Notes under the pieces: model-generated
What the model was told of the DNA's origin: nothing
Databases searched by the model: none
Seen by the model: only the letters and a program-made list of their open reading frames with translations
Origin: Colwellia psychrerythraea
GTDB lineage: Bacteria; Pseudomonadota; Gammaproteobacteria; Enterobacterales; Alteromonadaceae
Length of the DNA: 45,926 nt
Direction of reading: 5' to 3'
NCBI RefSeq assembly: GCF_000764185.1
Contig: NZ_JQEC01000068.1
Coordinates: forward strand, 1-45,926
Made by a program: the position numbers and the translations under genes
Part shown: positions 27,638 to 34,790 of the stretch, piece after piece
How positions within the stretch are numbered: position 1 is the first letter of the stretch
Layout of the letters: each line of letters opens with the position of its first letter

Positions 27638-28831
27638 TCACAACTCGTTCAGTAGAATAGCTTGGGTAAATAACTTTGTTTCTAATCTACATTGCTCTGA
27701 CTCGCCGCAATTAAAGAAGGCAGTTATACTAGTTTGGCTATCATTAATATAGATATTCGTAGTTGAATAACCAAGCTCAATGCCATTGTGATGATAAACC
27801 ACTTTATTATTAATGACTTCTTTAAATAACCCTAGGCCATAGCTGGCGTTTTGGTCTATTGCCCCTAAAATACTTTCGCCAGTGTCGACTAAATGACTTT
27901 CACCAAAGAGTTGCTCTTGTACATATTCACTAACATGCCCATCTTGATCTACAATAAATTTTAATAACAAAGCTAAATCTTCGACATTAGAACTGAGAGG
28001 CGCATCGGCAAGGCCAATATTTTCATAATAAGGTTTGGTATTAATCACGCCATATTCATTGGTAATAGCGTAACCTGAGATAATTTCGCCTAATGACTTT
28101 TCAACACCGTTATAAAAACTTGAATTCATACCAAAGGGGTTCAAAATTCGATTTCGCATAGCTGAAGAATGGTGTTCACCTAATACCTCATCTAATATAA
28201 GGCCGACTAACAAGTAAGCGGTATTAGAGTAATGATATTCTTCACCAGGAAGGGAGTATGCAGCTCGGTTTAAGCCAAAATCTAGCGCATAACTATCTGT
28301 TTTTAACTGTTCTTTATTTGAGACAAATACTGCTTCATAAAAATTGTCATGATTAGTTCCATCAGTGTAGTTATAAATACCGGAGGTATGATTTAATAGC
28401 TGCCTAATAGTCATTTGTTCACTGTTATCAATTTGAGCTAATATTTCCTCTGAGAGCCAGTTATCAAGGGGGTCATCTAAGCTTAGCAAGCCTTCTTCAG
28501 CTAACATAACCGTTAACAGTGCGGTGAGTTTTTTGCCAGCACTGCCATTGAGCATAACATGATAGGTTTGCATGGGCGTTTGTGTTTCAATATCAGCTAG
28601 TCCGGCACTACCTAAAAACTTAAAGCCTGGTTTTTCCACTAATAATATAACACCAGGAATAGTATCCGAAAGGGCGCCATCTATAGCTGCTTGATAATTA
28701 AAGGCTGGTGGCTCCACAGTTATTATCGGGTCAGGTACTTTGGTTTCATTTTTGTCTCCACCGCCGCAGGCAGCTAGCGATAAAATAATGCTAGAGAATA
28801 GTAATGATTTCAGTTTTTTTGGTATAGCCAT
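27638..28831 (-). CDS. Serine hydrolase lipoprotein, beta-lactamase/DD-peptidase class C fold, copy 2
   Basis: 397 residues. Lipoprotein signal with lipobox LAAC and GGG after the Cys. Class C-type motifs: SxxK in NGSAGKKLTALL (catalytic Ser near residue 97), Tyr-Ser-Asn in YHYSNTAYLLVG, and HNG in YHHNGIELGYS taking the KTG place. LNHTSGI is typical of the family, which includes DD-carboxypeptidases, esterases and peptide hydrolases; antibiotic resistance should not be assumed. ATG 28831 has AAGGAATT ahead. It is a tandem paralog of the gene at 29243-30433, with matching 5' and 3' flanks. It lies directly upstream of rstA in the same direction. Confidence 0.9.
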   Translation of the reverse strand: MAIPKKLKSLLFSSIILSLAACGGGDKNETKVPDPIITVEPPAFNYQAAIDGALSDTIPGVILLVEKPGFKFLGSAGLADIETQTPMQTYHVMLNGSAGKKLTALLTVMLAEEGLLSLDDPLDNWLSEEILAQIDNSEQMTIRQLLNHTSGIYNYTDGTNHDNFYEAVFVSNKEQLKTDSYALDFGLNRAAYSLPGEEYHYSNTAYLLVGLILDEVLGEHHSSAMRNRILNPFGMNSSFYNGVEKSLGEIISGYAITNEYGVINTKPYYENIGLADAPLSSNVEDLALLLKFIVDQDGHVSEYVQEQLFGESHLVDTGESILGAIDQNASYGLGLFKEVINNKVVYHHNGIELGYSTTNIYINDSQTSITAFFNCGESEQCRLETKLFTQAILLNEL

Positions 28832-28908
28832 TGGTTAATTCCTTTTTTATAAATTTAGTTTTTGTCTAACAAGAGCTAAAGAGATAATAAAGAACAACAT
28901 TAAGAATT

Positions 28909-28945
28909 GACGTACAAAATAATGTAAAAGTGTAGCGTTTTGTAG
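28909..28945 (-). promoter_or_regulatory. RstA-box-like repeats before hydrolase copy 2
   Basis: On the minus strand TACA words end at 28923, 28931 and 28941, with TACG at 28911. The pair at 28931 and 28941 has the 10-base period of the known RstA box (TACATNTNGTTACA). The plus-strand TGACGTACA at 28909 is shared with the sites before hydrolase copy 1 and mipA. They lie 78-114 bases before the ATG. Confidence 0.5.
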
Positions 28946-29189
28946 CGTATTTATTTCTAAGGCGGTAGTCGTTTACAGTTACCAATAAGACTATACCCAC
29001 TCATCAAAAATTTATGCCTATTCATAAACAAGAGGGGAATTAGTGGATATATATGAAATAAATAGCAGTAGAAGTACCCTGGTAGTGTATTAAAAGTGAA
29101 TAGAAATTTTTTTATTATAACCACACCTAAGTCATTGTTATTACCAAGCTTATTAATGATTAACTTTTAATTCTTTGTCTATTATATTT

Positions 29190-29222
29190 CAGGAAAGTGG
29201 CATGCATGTTCCACTTTTCCTG
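29190..29222 (-). repeat. Stem-loop after hydrolase copy 1
   Basis: CAGGAAAGTGG pairs with CCACTTTTCCTG with one bulged base; the loop contains the palindrome CATGCATG. It is the counterpart of the hairpin at 27572-27605 and marks the 3' end of the duplicated unit. Confidence 0.65.
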
Positions 29223-29242
29223 TTATAAACTAAATATTTGTC

Positions 29243-30433
29243 TTATAAAGCTTTTTGTAATTCGTTTAACAAAATAGTTTCGGTAAGTGCATTTGCTGCT
29301 GGATCACATCGAACGTCATTGCCGCAATTAAAGAAGGCGGTTATGCTGGTTTGACTATCAGAAATATAGATATTTACGGTTCTATAGCCTGGTTCGTGAC
29401 CATCGTGATGGTAAACAACTTGATTATTAATGGTCTCTTTAAATAGCCCTAGGCCATAACTGGCGCTTTCGTCAGTGATACCGTAATAAGGTTCGCCCCA
29501 TGACATTAATGCACTTTCGCCAAAGAGCTGCTCTTTAACATATTCACTAACATAGCCATAGTGACCAGCAATGTATTTTAATAACAAGGTCATATCTTCA
29601 ACACTGGATCTAAGAGGCCCGTCGGAAAGACCGACATTTTCAAGATAAGGTTTGATATTAACCATGCCATCTTCATCGTCGTTCAAGTAACCTGAGATCA
29701 TTTCGTGCTGTGACTTTTCATTTTCAACACCGTTATAAATGGTCACGTTCATGCCAAAGGGATTCAAAATTCTGTTTCTTATCGCTGAAGAATGATGTTC
29801 ACCTAATACCTCATCTAATATAAGGCCCACTAATAAATAACCGGTATTAGAATAGTAAAACCCTTCACCGGGTAGGAAATATGCGGGCTGATTCAAACCA
29901 AAAGGCAAAATATCACTATCTGTTTTTAACGTCTCTGGTTCAGCTAACAGTGCTTGTTTATAATCCTCCTGAGTAGGATCAGATAAGTAATTATGAATAC
30001 CCGCAGTGTGATTTAATAGCTGCCTAAGGGTTATTTTTTCACTGTGTTCAATTTGAGCTAATAATTCATCAGACAGCCAGGTATCAAGGGTATCGTCTAA
30101 GTTTAGCAAGCCTTCTTCATCTAGCATAACCGTTAACAGTGCGGTGATCTTTTTGCCAGCGCTGCCAGTAGGCATAACATGATAAGTTTGCATTGGCGTT
30201 TGTGTTTCAATATCAGCTAGCCCGGCACAGCCTAAAAACTTAAAACCTGGTTTTTCCACTTGTAATATAATACCGGGGACAAACTCTGTAATGGCATTAT
30301 CTATGGCCGCTTGATAGTTAAAGGCTACCGGATCAGGTACTGGTTTTTTTTTGTTGTCTCCACCGCTACAGGCAGCTAGCGATAAAATAATGCTAGAGAA
30401 TAATAATGATTTCAGGTTTTTTGGCATAGGCAT
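29243..30433 (-). CDS. Serine hydrolase lipoprotein, beta-lactamase/DD-peptidase class C fold, copy 1
   Basis: 396 residues, mostly identical by eye to the copy downstream. Lipobox LAAC, SxxK in TGSAGKKITALL, YSN in FYYSNTGYLLVG, HDG in YHHDGHEPGYR. Differences cluster in the spacer after the lipid anchor, in about 140-175 (NYLSDPTQEDYK against NYTDGTNHDNFY) and in 240-285, and suggest divergence in substrate binding rather than decay. AAGGAATT precedes ATG 30433. It has its own promoter-like flank with TACA repeats and a 3' hairpin. Likely periplasmic side of a membrane; substrate unknown. Confidence 0.9.
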   Translation of the reverse strand: MPMPKNLKSLLFSSIILSLAACSGGDNKKKPVPDPVAFNYQAAIDNAITEFVPGIILQVEKPGFKFLGCAGLADIETQTPMQTYHVMPTGSAGKKITALLTVMLDEEGLLNLDDTLDTWLSDELLAQIEHSEKITLRQLLNHTAGIHNYLSDPTQEDYKQALLAEPETLKTDSDILPFGLNQPAYFLPGEGFYYSNTGYLLVGLILDEVLGEHHSSAIRNRILNPFGMNVTIYNGVENEKSQHEMISGYLNDDEDGMVNIKPYLENVGLSDGPLRSSVEDMTLLLKYIAGHYGYVSEYVKEQLFGESALMSWGEPYYGITDESASYGLGLFKETINNQVVYHHDGHEPGYRTVNIYISDSQTSITAFFNCGNDVRCDPAANALTETILLNELQKAL

Positions 30434-30508
30434 TGGTTAATTCCTTTTTTATAAATTTAGTCTTTGTCTAAAAAGCTAAAGAGATAATAAAGAACAGCCT
30501 TAAGAATT

Positions 30509-30545
30509 GACGTACAAAATAATGTAAAAGCGTAGTGTTTTGTAG
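30509..30545 (-). promoter_or_regulatory. RstA-box-like repeats before hydrolase copy 1
   Basis: The same arrangement as before copy 2: plus-strand TGACGTACA, then TGTA or CGTA words at 30523, 30531 and 30541. The last two are in a 10-base period. One word is CGTA here against TGTA in copy 2, so one site may be weaker. Confidence 0.45.
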
Positions 30546-30647
30546 CGTCTGAAAAGTAAAAGCAGTAAGAGCAGTAATTTTCACAGCGAACAATTAAAAG
30601 TGAATATTGTTTGCTGTACCAACTAAACGTTGTTGAAGGGAGTTTAT

Positions 30648-31082
30648 TTAAAAAACTCGCCAAGCTGAGTGTGAGCGACGGCTTTTTTTATGTACCCAAG
30701 CCAATTCTAACACGGCATTGGCAATCACCTCGCCATTTTCTATGGCATCGTCCATTGATTTTAATGTGAAAGTAACATCTTTATCTATCACTAGCTCTTG
30801 TTTAAATTGGGCACTTTTTGTCATTAACCAACAGGTTATTTTTTTATTTTGTAGTGATGAATAAAGGCAATATTTCCCAGCATGACTCATCTGCCAACTA
30901 ATGTTTACTGTGACAAAGCACTGTTGACCTTGATGTAATGAAATACACTGATTGGGTGTTAATGTTAACTTAGGTAAGCTTGATATATCATTTGAATAGA
31001 CCTTCATGCTCAACATAAACAGTGTAACTATTACAAAAATACGTTTAATTGAATTTAGTATTAAGACTTGTTTAGAATACAT
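30648..31082 (-). CDS. DUF3019 family exported protein
   Basis: 144 residues with a signal peptide (about 1-31, ending KVYSN) and a small domain with paired Cys: CISLHQGQQCFVTVNISW and CLYSSLQNKKITCW. This Cys-rich beta pattern ending in ELAWVHKKSRRSHSAWRVF is what I recognise as DUF3019. Its start overlaps the mipA gene by 11 bases, so the two are co-translated. In relatives the family is usually found with MipA and an RstAB-type two-component system, as here. Role unknown; an envelope accessory is likely. Confidence 0.75.
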   Translation of the reverse strand: MYSKQVLILNSIKRIFVIVTLFMLSMKVYSNDISSLPKLTLTPNQCISLHQGQQCFVTVNISWQMSHAGKYCLYSSLQNKKITCWLMTKSAQFKQELVIDKDVTFTLKSMDDAIENGEVIANAVLELAWVHKKSRRSHSAWRVF

Positions 31083-31923
31083 ATTTTACCAATATCGCGG
31101 CTTCAATAACGGCATTGCCATCGACTAGTGGGCTATCAGTAATACCACTTGGCAAGAATGTGCCTCTGGCAAAGCCCTCAAAAACCCAATCAGTCGTGAT
31201 TGGGTAATCGAAACCAACTTGGCCAGTATATTCAAGTCCTGACTCTCCTTGGTAACTTGGCAAGCCATCAATTTCATTGCTCCCAGGAAATTCACCTTCA
31301 CCTTCACCGACCCCATAAAAATAATTAACCACATCTTCATTACGATATTCAATACCTACAGTGCTGTAGAAATTCCAATTATTGTATTGATAATTTTGGC
31401 TTAACCAACCCCCAGCATAAAGTCCTTTAGCTCCGCTAGATCCGGCAACAATAAGTTTTACATGAGTACTCTCATAATCACCCAAAATACGTAAACCAAG
31501 TTTAGAGTGACTAACCCTGGTGGAGACAATGTTCAATTTAGGCATTTTATACTCTACATCCCTATGATTCATTGCCCCTCGCAAATCATATGACCAATGC
31601 TCAGTATTAAGGAAATTATAACCAATAGATAATACGGTATTTTGCTGTTCAGATGTCCCATGGGGGAATTCAACAAAAAAACCGTATTTTTGGTAACGAG
31701 CATTGATGAAAATATCCAAGCCTGAATCACCTTCGTTATCAAATATAAAGGGATCAGATTGATATGTTAGGCCAATGCCTACATCAAGGTATGCACCGTC
31801 TCTTATATTTTCAGTTTTATCTGTTTTTTCTTTTTCTTTTTCTTCTGCAGCCATTATAAATGAAGAGTTTAATATGCCAACGATGAAGGTTAATATTGAT
31901 AGTAACTTAGTAAAGGTTGTCAC
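31072..31923 (-). CDS. MipA/OmpV-family outer-membrane protein
   Basis: 283 residues from GTG 31923: a clean signal peptide (TTFTKLLSILTFIVGILN, cut near FIMA-AEE), a charged EKEKEKTDKTE stretch, then alternating strands ending in the C-terminal Phe (LVKYVF) of outer-membrane barrels. VGIGLTYQSDPF and GGWLSQNYQYNNWNFYSTVGIEYRN fit MipA/OmpV. The frame can start at 32001, but that ATG lies inside phased TACA repeats and would bury the signal peptide; GGAAAA eight bases before GTG supports 31923. Family members scaffold murein hydrolases or act as porins. First gene of a cluster with DUF3019. Confidence 0.8.
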   Translation of the reverse strand: MTTFTKLLSILTFIVGILNSSFIMAAEEKEKEKTDKTENIRDGAYLDVGIGLTYQSDPFIFDNEGDSGLDIFINARYQKYGFFVEFPHGTSEQQNTVLSIGYNFLNTEHWSYDLRGAMNHRDVEYKMPKLNIVSTRVSHSKLGLRILGDYESTHVKLIVAGSSGAKGLYAGGWLSQNYQYNNWNFYSTVGIEYRNEDVVNYFYGVGEGEGEFPGSNEIDGLPSYQGESGLEYTGQVGFDYPITTDWVFEGFARGTFLPSGITDSPLVDGNAVIEAAILVKYVF

Positions 31924-31984
31924 ATGGTTTTCCAATAAATGATTTCTAGATAAGAGAAAGAATATAGATGTCATGTTAAAATGA

Positions 31985-32019
31985 CGTACATCATTGTACA
32001 AAAATGTAGTTAAATGTAC
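31985..32019 (-). promoter_or_regulatory. Four 10-bp-phased TACA repeats (RstA-box-like) before mipA
   Basis: On the plus strand CGTA starts at 31985 and TGTA at 31995, 32005 and 32015, each exactly 10 bases apart. On the minus strand one unit reads TACATTTTTGTACA, close to the E. coli RstA box TACATNTNGTTACA. It lies 62-96 bases before the GTG start, a usual activator position for OmpR-family regulators. Binding by the RstA-like protein 4.5 kb away is inference. Confidence 0.6.
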
Positions 32020-32467
32020 TCCTTTTCATCGACTTATTCAAAATAAATCAGATATATGTCAGAAGTAATATATACGAAAGTGAAATAAAAGATATCACGT
32101 CAAGATAAAATATTGATGAAGTAAATCAGTAAAAAAGTTAGCTTGTCACGTAAAATAATTATGACAGCTTTGTCGGAATTGCTGCCGCTATTAACTCAAA
32201 CGCTAACGTCAATAATGCCCTATCGGCACATTGTCATTCTGTGACCTCAGTGCCTTTGTTTGGATAATCCTAGACCTCTTAATGGGTTGAGGAAACATTT
32301 GTTAGTAGCTAAGATGGGCTTCTAAGGGTTCACTTAGCAACTGCACAGTTAACCCTATTTCTTTTGTCTATCATCGCCACAACAAAAATCATTACCAATG
32401 CCTCAGACATTTACGCCAACTTTTTTTTATTTAAATAACTTACTTTCTTACGCAGAACATAAAATTT
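32020..32467. other. Intergenic region, no gene
   Basis: Between the 5' end of mipA and the 3' end of the PhoD-like gene. AT-rich; only loose resemblance to other intergenic stretches (GCTAACGTCA near 32200). No terminator with a T-run was identified. Confidence 0.35.
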
Positions 32468-33526
32468 TCAAATGCTGTGATAAGGGCTAATGCTAGATAA
32501 GCGTATTTTTTGCTGGCTAAATATTTCGCCAGCAATATCTTTTAAATTCAAGGTTATTTGTGGATCGGCTTGCAGCCAATCAATGGATAATTCACCGTAA
32601 TTAACCTTGTTAATAAAGCCTCCTACACGGTGTTTATTAGGACTTACTTCTTTCCATTCCTCGGTTAAACCTGAACTTGTTATTTCCCATAGTGGGTAAT
32701 CTAGATTTTTAGTTAGTTTAGACATTTCGCCCCAATGGGTATCACCACTTAGAATAATAACGCCATTAACTTGATGTTTTTTAATTAACGCAAACAGGCG
32801 TTCTCTGTCATGAGGAAAGTTTGCCCATGACTCCCAACCAGTAAATTCAGGTAGCAGTTGCAAACTTGAGCCGATAATTTTAATTTTTGCAGGCTTTTGT
32901 AATTCATTTTCTAGCCACTGCCACTGCGTTTCACCTAACATGGAAGCATTTTTTGCTACGTTTGGACTATACGGCCCCATATTTTTTGGCTGACGTTTCT
33001 TTTGATAATCAAGCATGCCAACGTTGGCTAGTGTATCTCTATTCCAACGTAAATCCGGTAAAATCACATGCACTTGGTTATGCCCTTCACCATACATATA
33101 GGCGGTATAAATACCATTTTTTTGCGTATATCGAGCAGAGTTTTTCGGCTCTTGCCAAAAGTCTAACATCAACTTTCGTGATTGCTCTTTTTGTGGATAT
33201 AGCGCGCCGGCATCATTTTCACCATAATCATGATCATCCCAAATGGCGATAATTGGCGTAGCTAAACGTAACGCTTTTATTTCTGGGTTGTTGCCTAGTC
33301 GCTGATATTTGTCGGCCATGTCTTGCATGTTTTTGGTATCACCATAAATATTATCACCCAAAAAAATAAACAAATCTGCGTTTTCGTTATTAATCGCTTT
33401 TAAAATGGGCATGGCTTTATCTTGATGTGAACATGAGCCAAAAAGAATCTTTTGTGCAGCAGTTTTTGTAGGAATAAATACGCTTAAATAGCTCAGTACA
33501 AGTATTGTATATATGAACATTTTCAT
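32468..33526 (-). CDS. PhoD-like metallophosphatase/phosphodiesterase, exported
   Basis: 352 residues with a signal peptide (about 1-24). PhoD/metallophosphatase motifs in order: ILFGSCSHQD, FIFLGDNIYGD, IIAIWDDHDYGENDA, and SGDTHWGEMS near the end, giving the Asp, Asn and His ligands of the metal centre. It lacks the long N-terminal domain of Bacillus PhoD and resembles the short alkaline-phosphatase-D group that cleaves phosphodiesters. Its ATG overlaps the stop of the upstream phosphatase gene (TAATG), and AAGGAGG is ideal for reinitiation. Third gene of the presumed TonB-phosphatase operon. Confidence 0.9.
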   Translation of the reverse strand: MKMFIYTILVLSYLSVFIPTKTAAQKILFGSCSHQDKAMPILKAINNENADLFIFLGDNIYGDTKNMQDMADKYQRLGNNPEIKALRLATPIIAIWDDHDYGENDAGALYPQKEQSRKLMLDFWQEPKNSARYTQKNGIYTAYMYGEGHNQVHVILPDLRWNRDTLANVGMLDYQKKRQPKNMGPYSPNVAKNASMLGETQWQWLENELQKPAKIKIIGSSLQLLPEFTGWESWANFPHDRERLFALIKKHQVNGVIILSGDTHWGEMSKLTKNLDYPLWEITSSGLTEEWKEVSPNKHRVGGFINKVNYGELSIDWLQADPQITLNLKDIAGEIFSQQKIRLSSISPYHSI

Positions 33527-34701
33527 TAAAAAACCTCCTTAATGAATGTGCCTGCTTCTGGGTTAAATGCTTTAGGGTCTTCATCCAATAACGTTAACGC
33601 GGTGGCAGCAATTTGATTTTGTTTTACTTCTTGGTTGGTTTTTATTTCACCGCGCGCATTCACTCCAGGCCCCATAGCGGCAAACCAAATATTTTCTGAG
33701 CCAGCAATACCGTCAGGGAATTTACTGAGATTTTTCATAGTGTTTTGTACCGCTTGTTTTGAAGCATGATGCTGCCAATCATCACTATTACTACCACGGC
33801 CATGATCTGTGGTGATCATTAACACTGTATTATCTTTATAACCTGGAGTTGTTTGCAGGGTTTGCCATAAATCAGCAATAAACTTATCTGTTTGGTGGGC
33901 AGAATTAAGGTAACTGTCGTAATGGCCATCATGGGCAAAGTCATCAGTCTCACCCAAAGATATAATCATCACTTTAGGTTTCACCGTTAATAAGTAATCT
34001 TTCGCGTAACGGTAAGTAAAACTATCTAAGCGAACATTGTGCCAAGGGCTAGGGATTTCTTTTTGTAAGTGATTTAATAACTTTACTTGCTCAGATAGTT
34101 CATAACCTTTAGCTGCATCAAATCCGGCATTAATATGCAGCTTGCTGCGTTTTTTGCTTAAAATATAGGGAAAAACATCCCAGCTACCAAAAGCTGCCAA
34201 TTTATGTTCATAGCCCGCTTTATTATTCAACCACTCTAAAAATGAGATTTGTGGGTTGGGCTTTTTGGTATTGCTATCAAGTGATTCATCAACAACGCCG
34301 GTAAAAATTTCACTATAACCGGGGTAAGAAAAATGCCACGGGTTAGCAATAGACATATTCGAACCTATATTGCGGTTACCAATTACCATGCCTTCTTGAA
34401 CCACTGTCTGCCAAAAAAAAGGCATTAATAATTGCCTACGTTGTTCTTCATTTTCGTGCCAAAATTTTTCTTTAACGTCATGCCCTGCTCTAACAAACTT
34501 TTTATTATTGAGTAAAGCGGCATCCGCACCAGAAAATAGCTCTTGCCAACGTAGTCCGTCAATGGTGACTAATACTAAATTTTTATCGGTTACGGCATTT
34601 GCTTGGAAACTAAAACATGCCAGTAATAGTATTATTAGTGAGCATGAATTTAATATGGCTGGTTTTAACATTCTTAGCTTTAACATGAGTGGCTTAAACA
34701 T
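33526..34701 (-). CDS. Alkaline phosphatase superfamily enzyme, exported
   Basis: 391 residues, signal peptide ending near FSFQANA. Alkaline-phosphatase/nucleotide-pyrophosphatase fold: VTIDGLRWQE with a metal Asp, SIANPWHFSYPGYSEIFTG carrying the probable nucleophile region, LGETDDFAHDGHYDSY and TTDHGRGSN with metal Asp/His. This subgroup is annotated variously as phosphodiesterase or sulfatase-like; a phosphoester substrate is favoured by the neighbours. GGAG six bases before the ATG fixes the start. It is 89 bases after the TonB receptor gene, with a hairpin in the gap, and overlaps the next gene. Confidence 0.85.
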   Translation of the reverse strand: MFKPLMLKLRMLKPAILNSCSLIILLLACFSFQANAVTDKNLVLVTIDGLRWQELFSGADAALLNNKKFVRAGHDVKEKFWHENEEQRRQLLMPFFWQTVVQEGMVIGNRNIGSNMSIANPWHFSYPGYSEIFTGVVDESLDSNTKKPNPQISFLEWLNNKAGYEHKLAAFGSWDVFPYILSKKRSKLHINAGFDAAKGYELSEQVKLLNHLQKEIPSPWHNVRLDSFTYRYAKDYLLTVKPKVMIISLGETDDFAHDGHYDSYLNSAHQTDKFIADLWQTLQTTPGYKDNTVLMITTDHGRGSNSDDWQHHASKQAVQNTMKNLSKFPDGIAGSENIWFAAMGPGVNARGEIKTNQEVKQNQIAATALTLLDEDPKAFNPEAGTFIKEVF

Positions 34702-34746
34702 AGGTAGCTCCGTGATTGGATGAAGACAGTAAATGAGTGATGGAAT

Positions 34747-34776
34747 AAGCCAAGTAAGTAATTACCTACTTGGCTT
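34747..34776. repeat. Hairpin between TonB receptor and phosphatase genes
   Basis: AAGCCAAGTA and TACTTGGCTT, ten perfect pairs around a 10-base loop, 15 bases after the receptor stop. No T-run on the minus strand, so it may protect or process the mRNA and set different levels for receptor and enzymes rather than end transcription. Confidence 0.6.
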
Positions 34777-34790
34777 GGAATTTTTAGTGC

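Larger units (their letters stand above)
28832..29242. other. Spacer between the hydrolase copies, with duplicated promoter and hairpin
   Basis: Its left 130 bases match the upstream flank of the other copy (30434-30560), and its right 55 bases match the downstream flank of this copy (27570-27625). The middle, about 28970-29185, appears unique and AT-rich with no gene. These limits define the duplicated unit. Confidence 0.65.

Noticed and set aside
27638..30433. Antibiotic-resistance beta-lactamases
   Set aside because: The motifs (SxxK, YSN, HxG) fit the broad class C/DD-peptidase/esterase group; lipoprotein anchoring and context point to envelope roles.
30457..30663. 68-codon minus-strand frame between DUF3019 and hydrolase copy 1
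   Set aside because: It runs through the duplicated promoter region, has no homologous frame before the other copy and odd composition (many Tyr, Cys and Phe).
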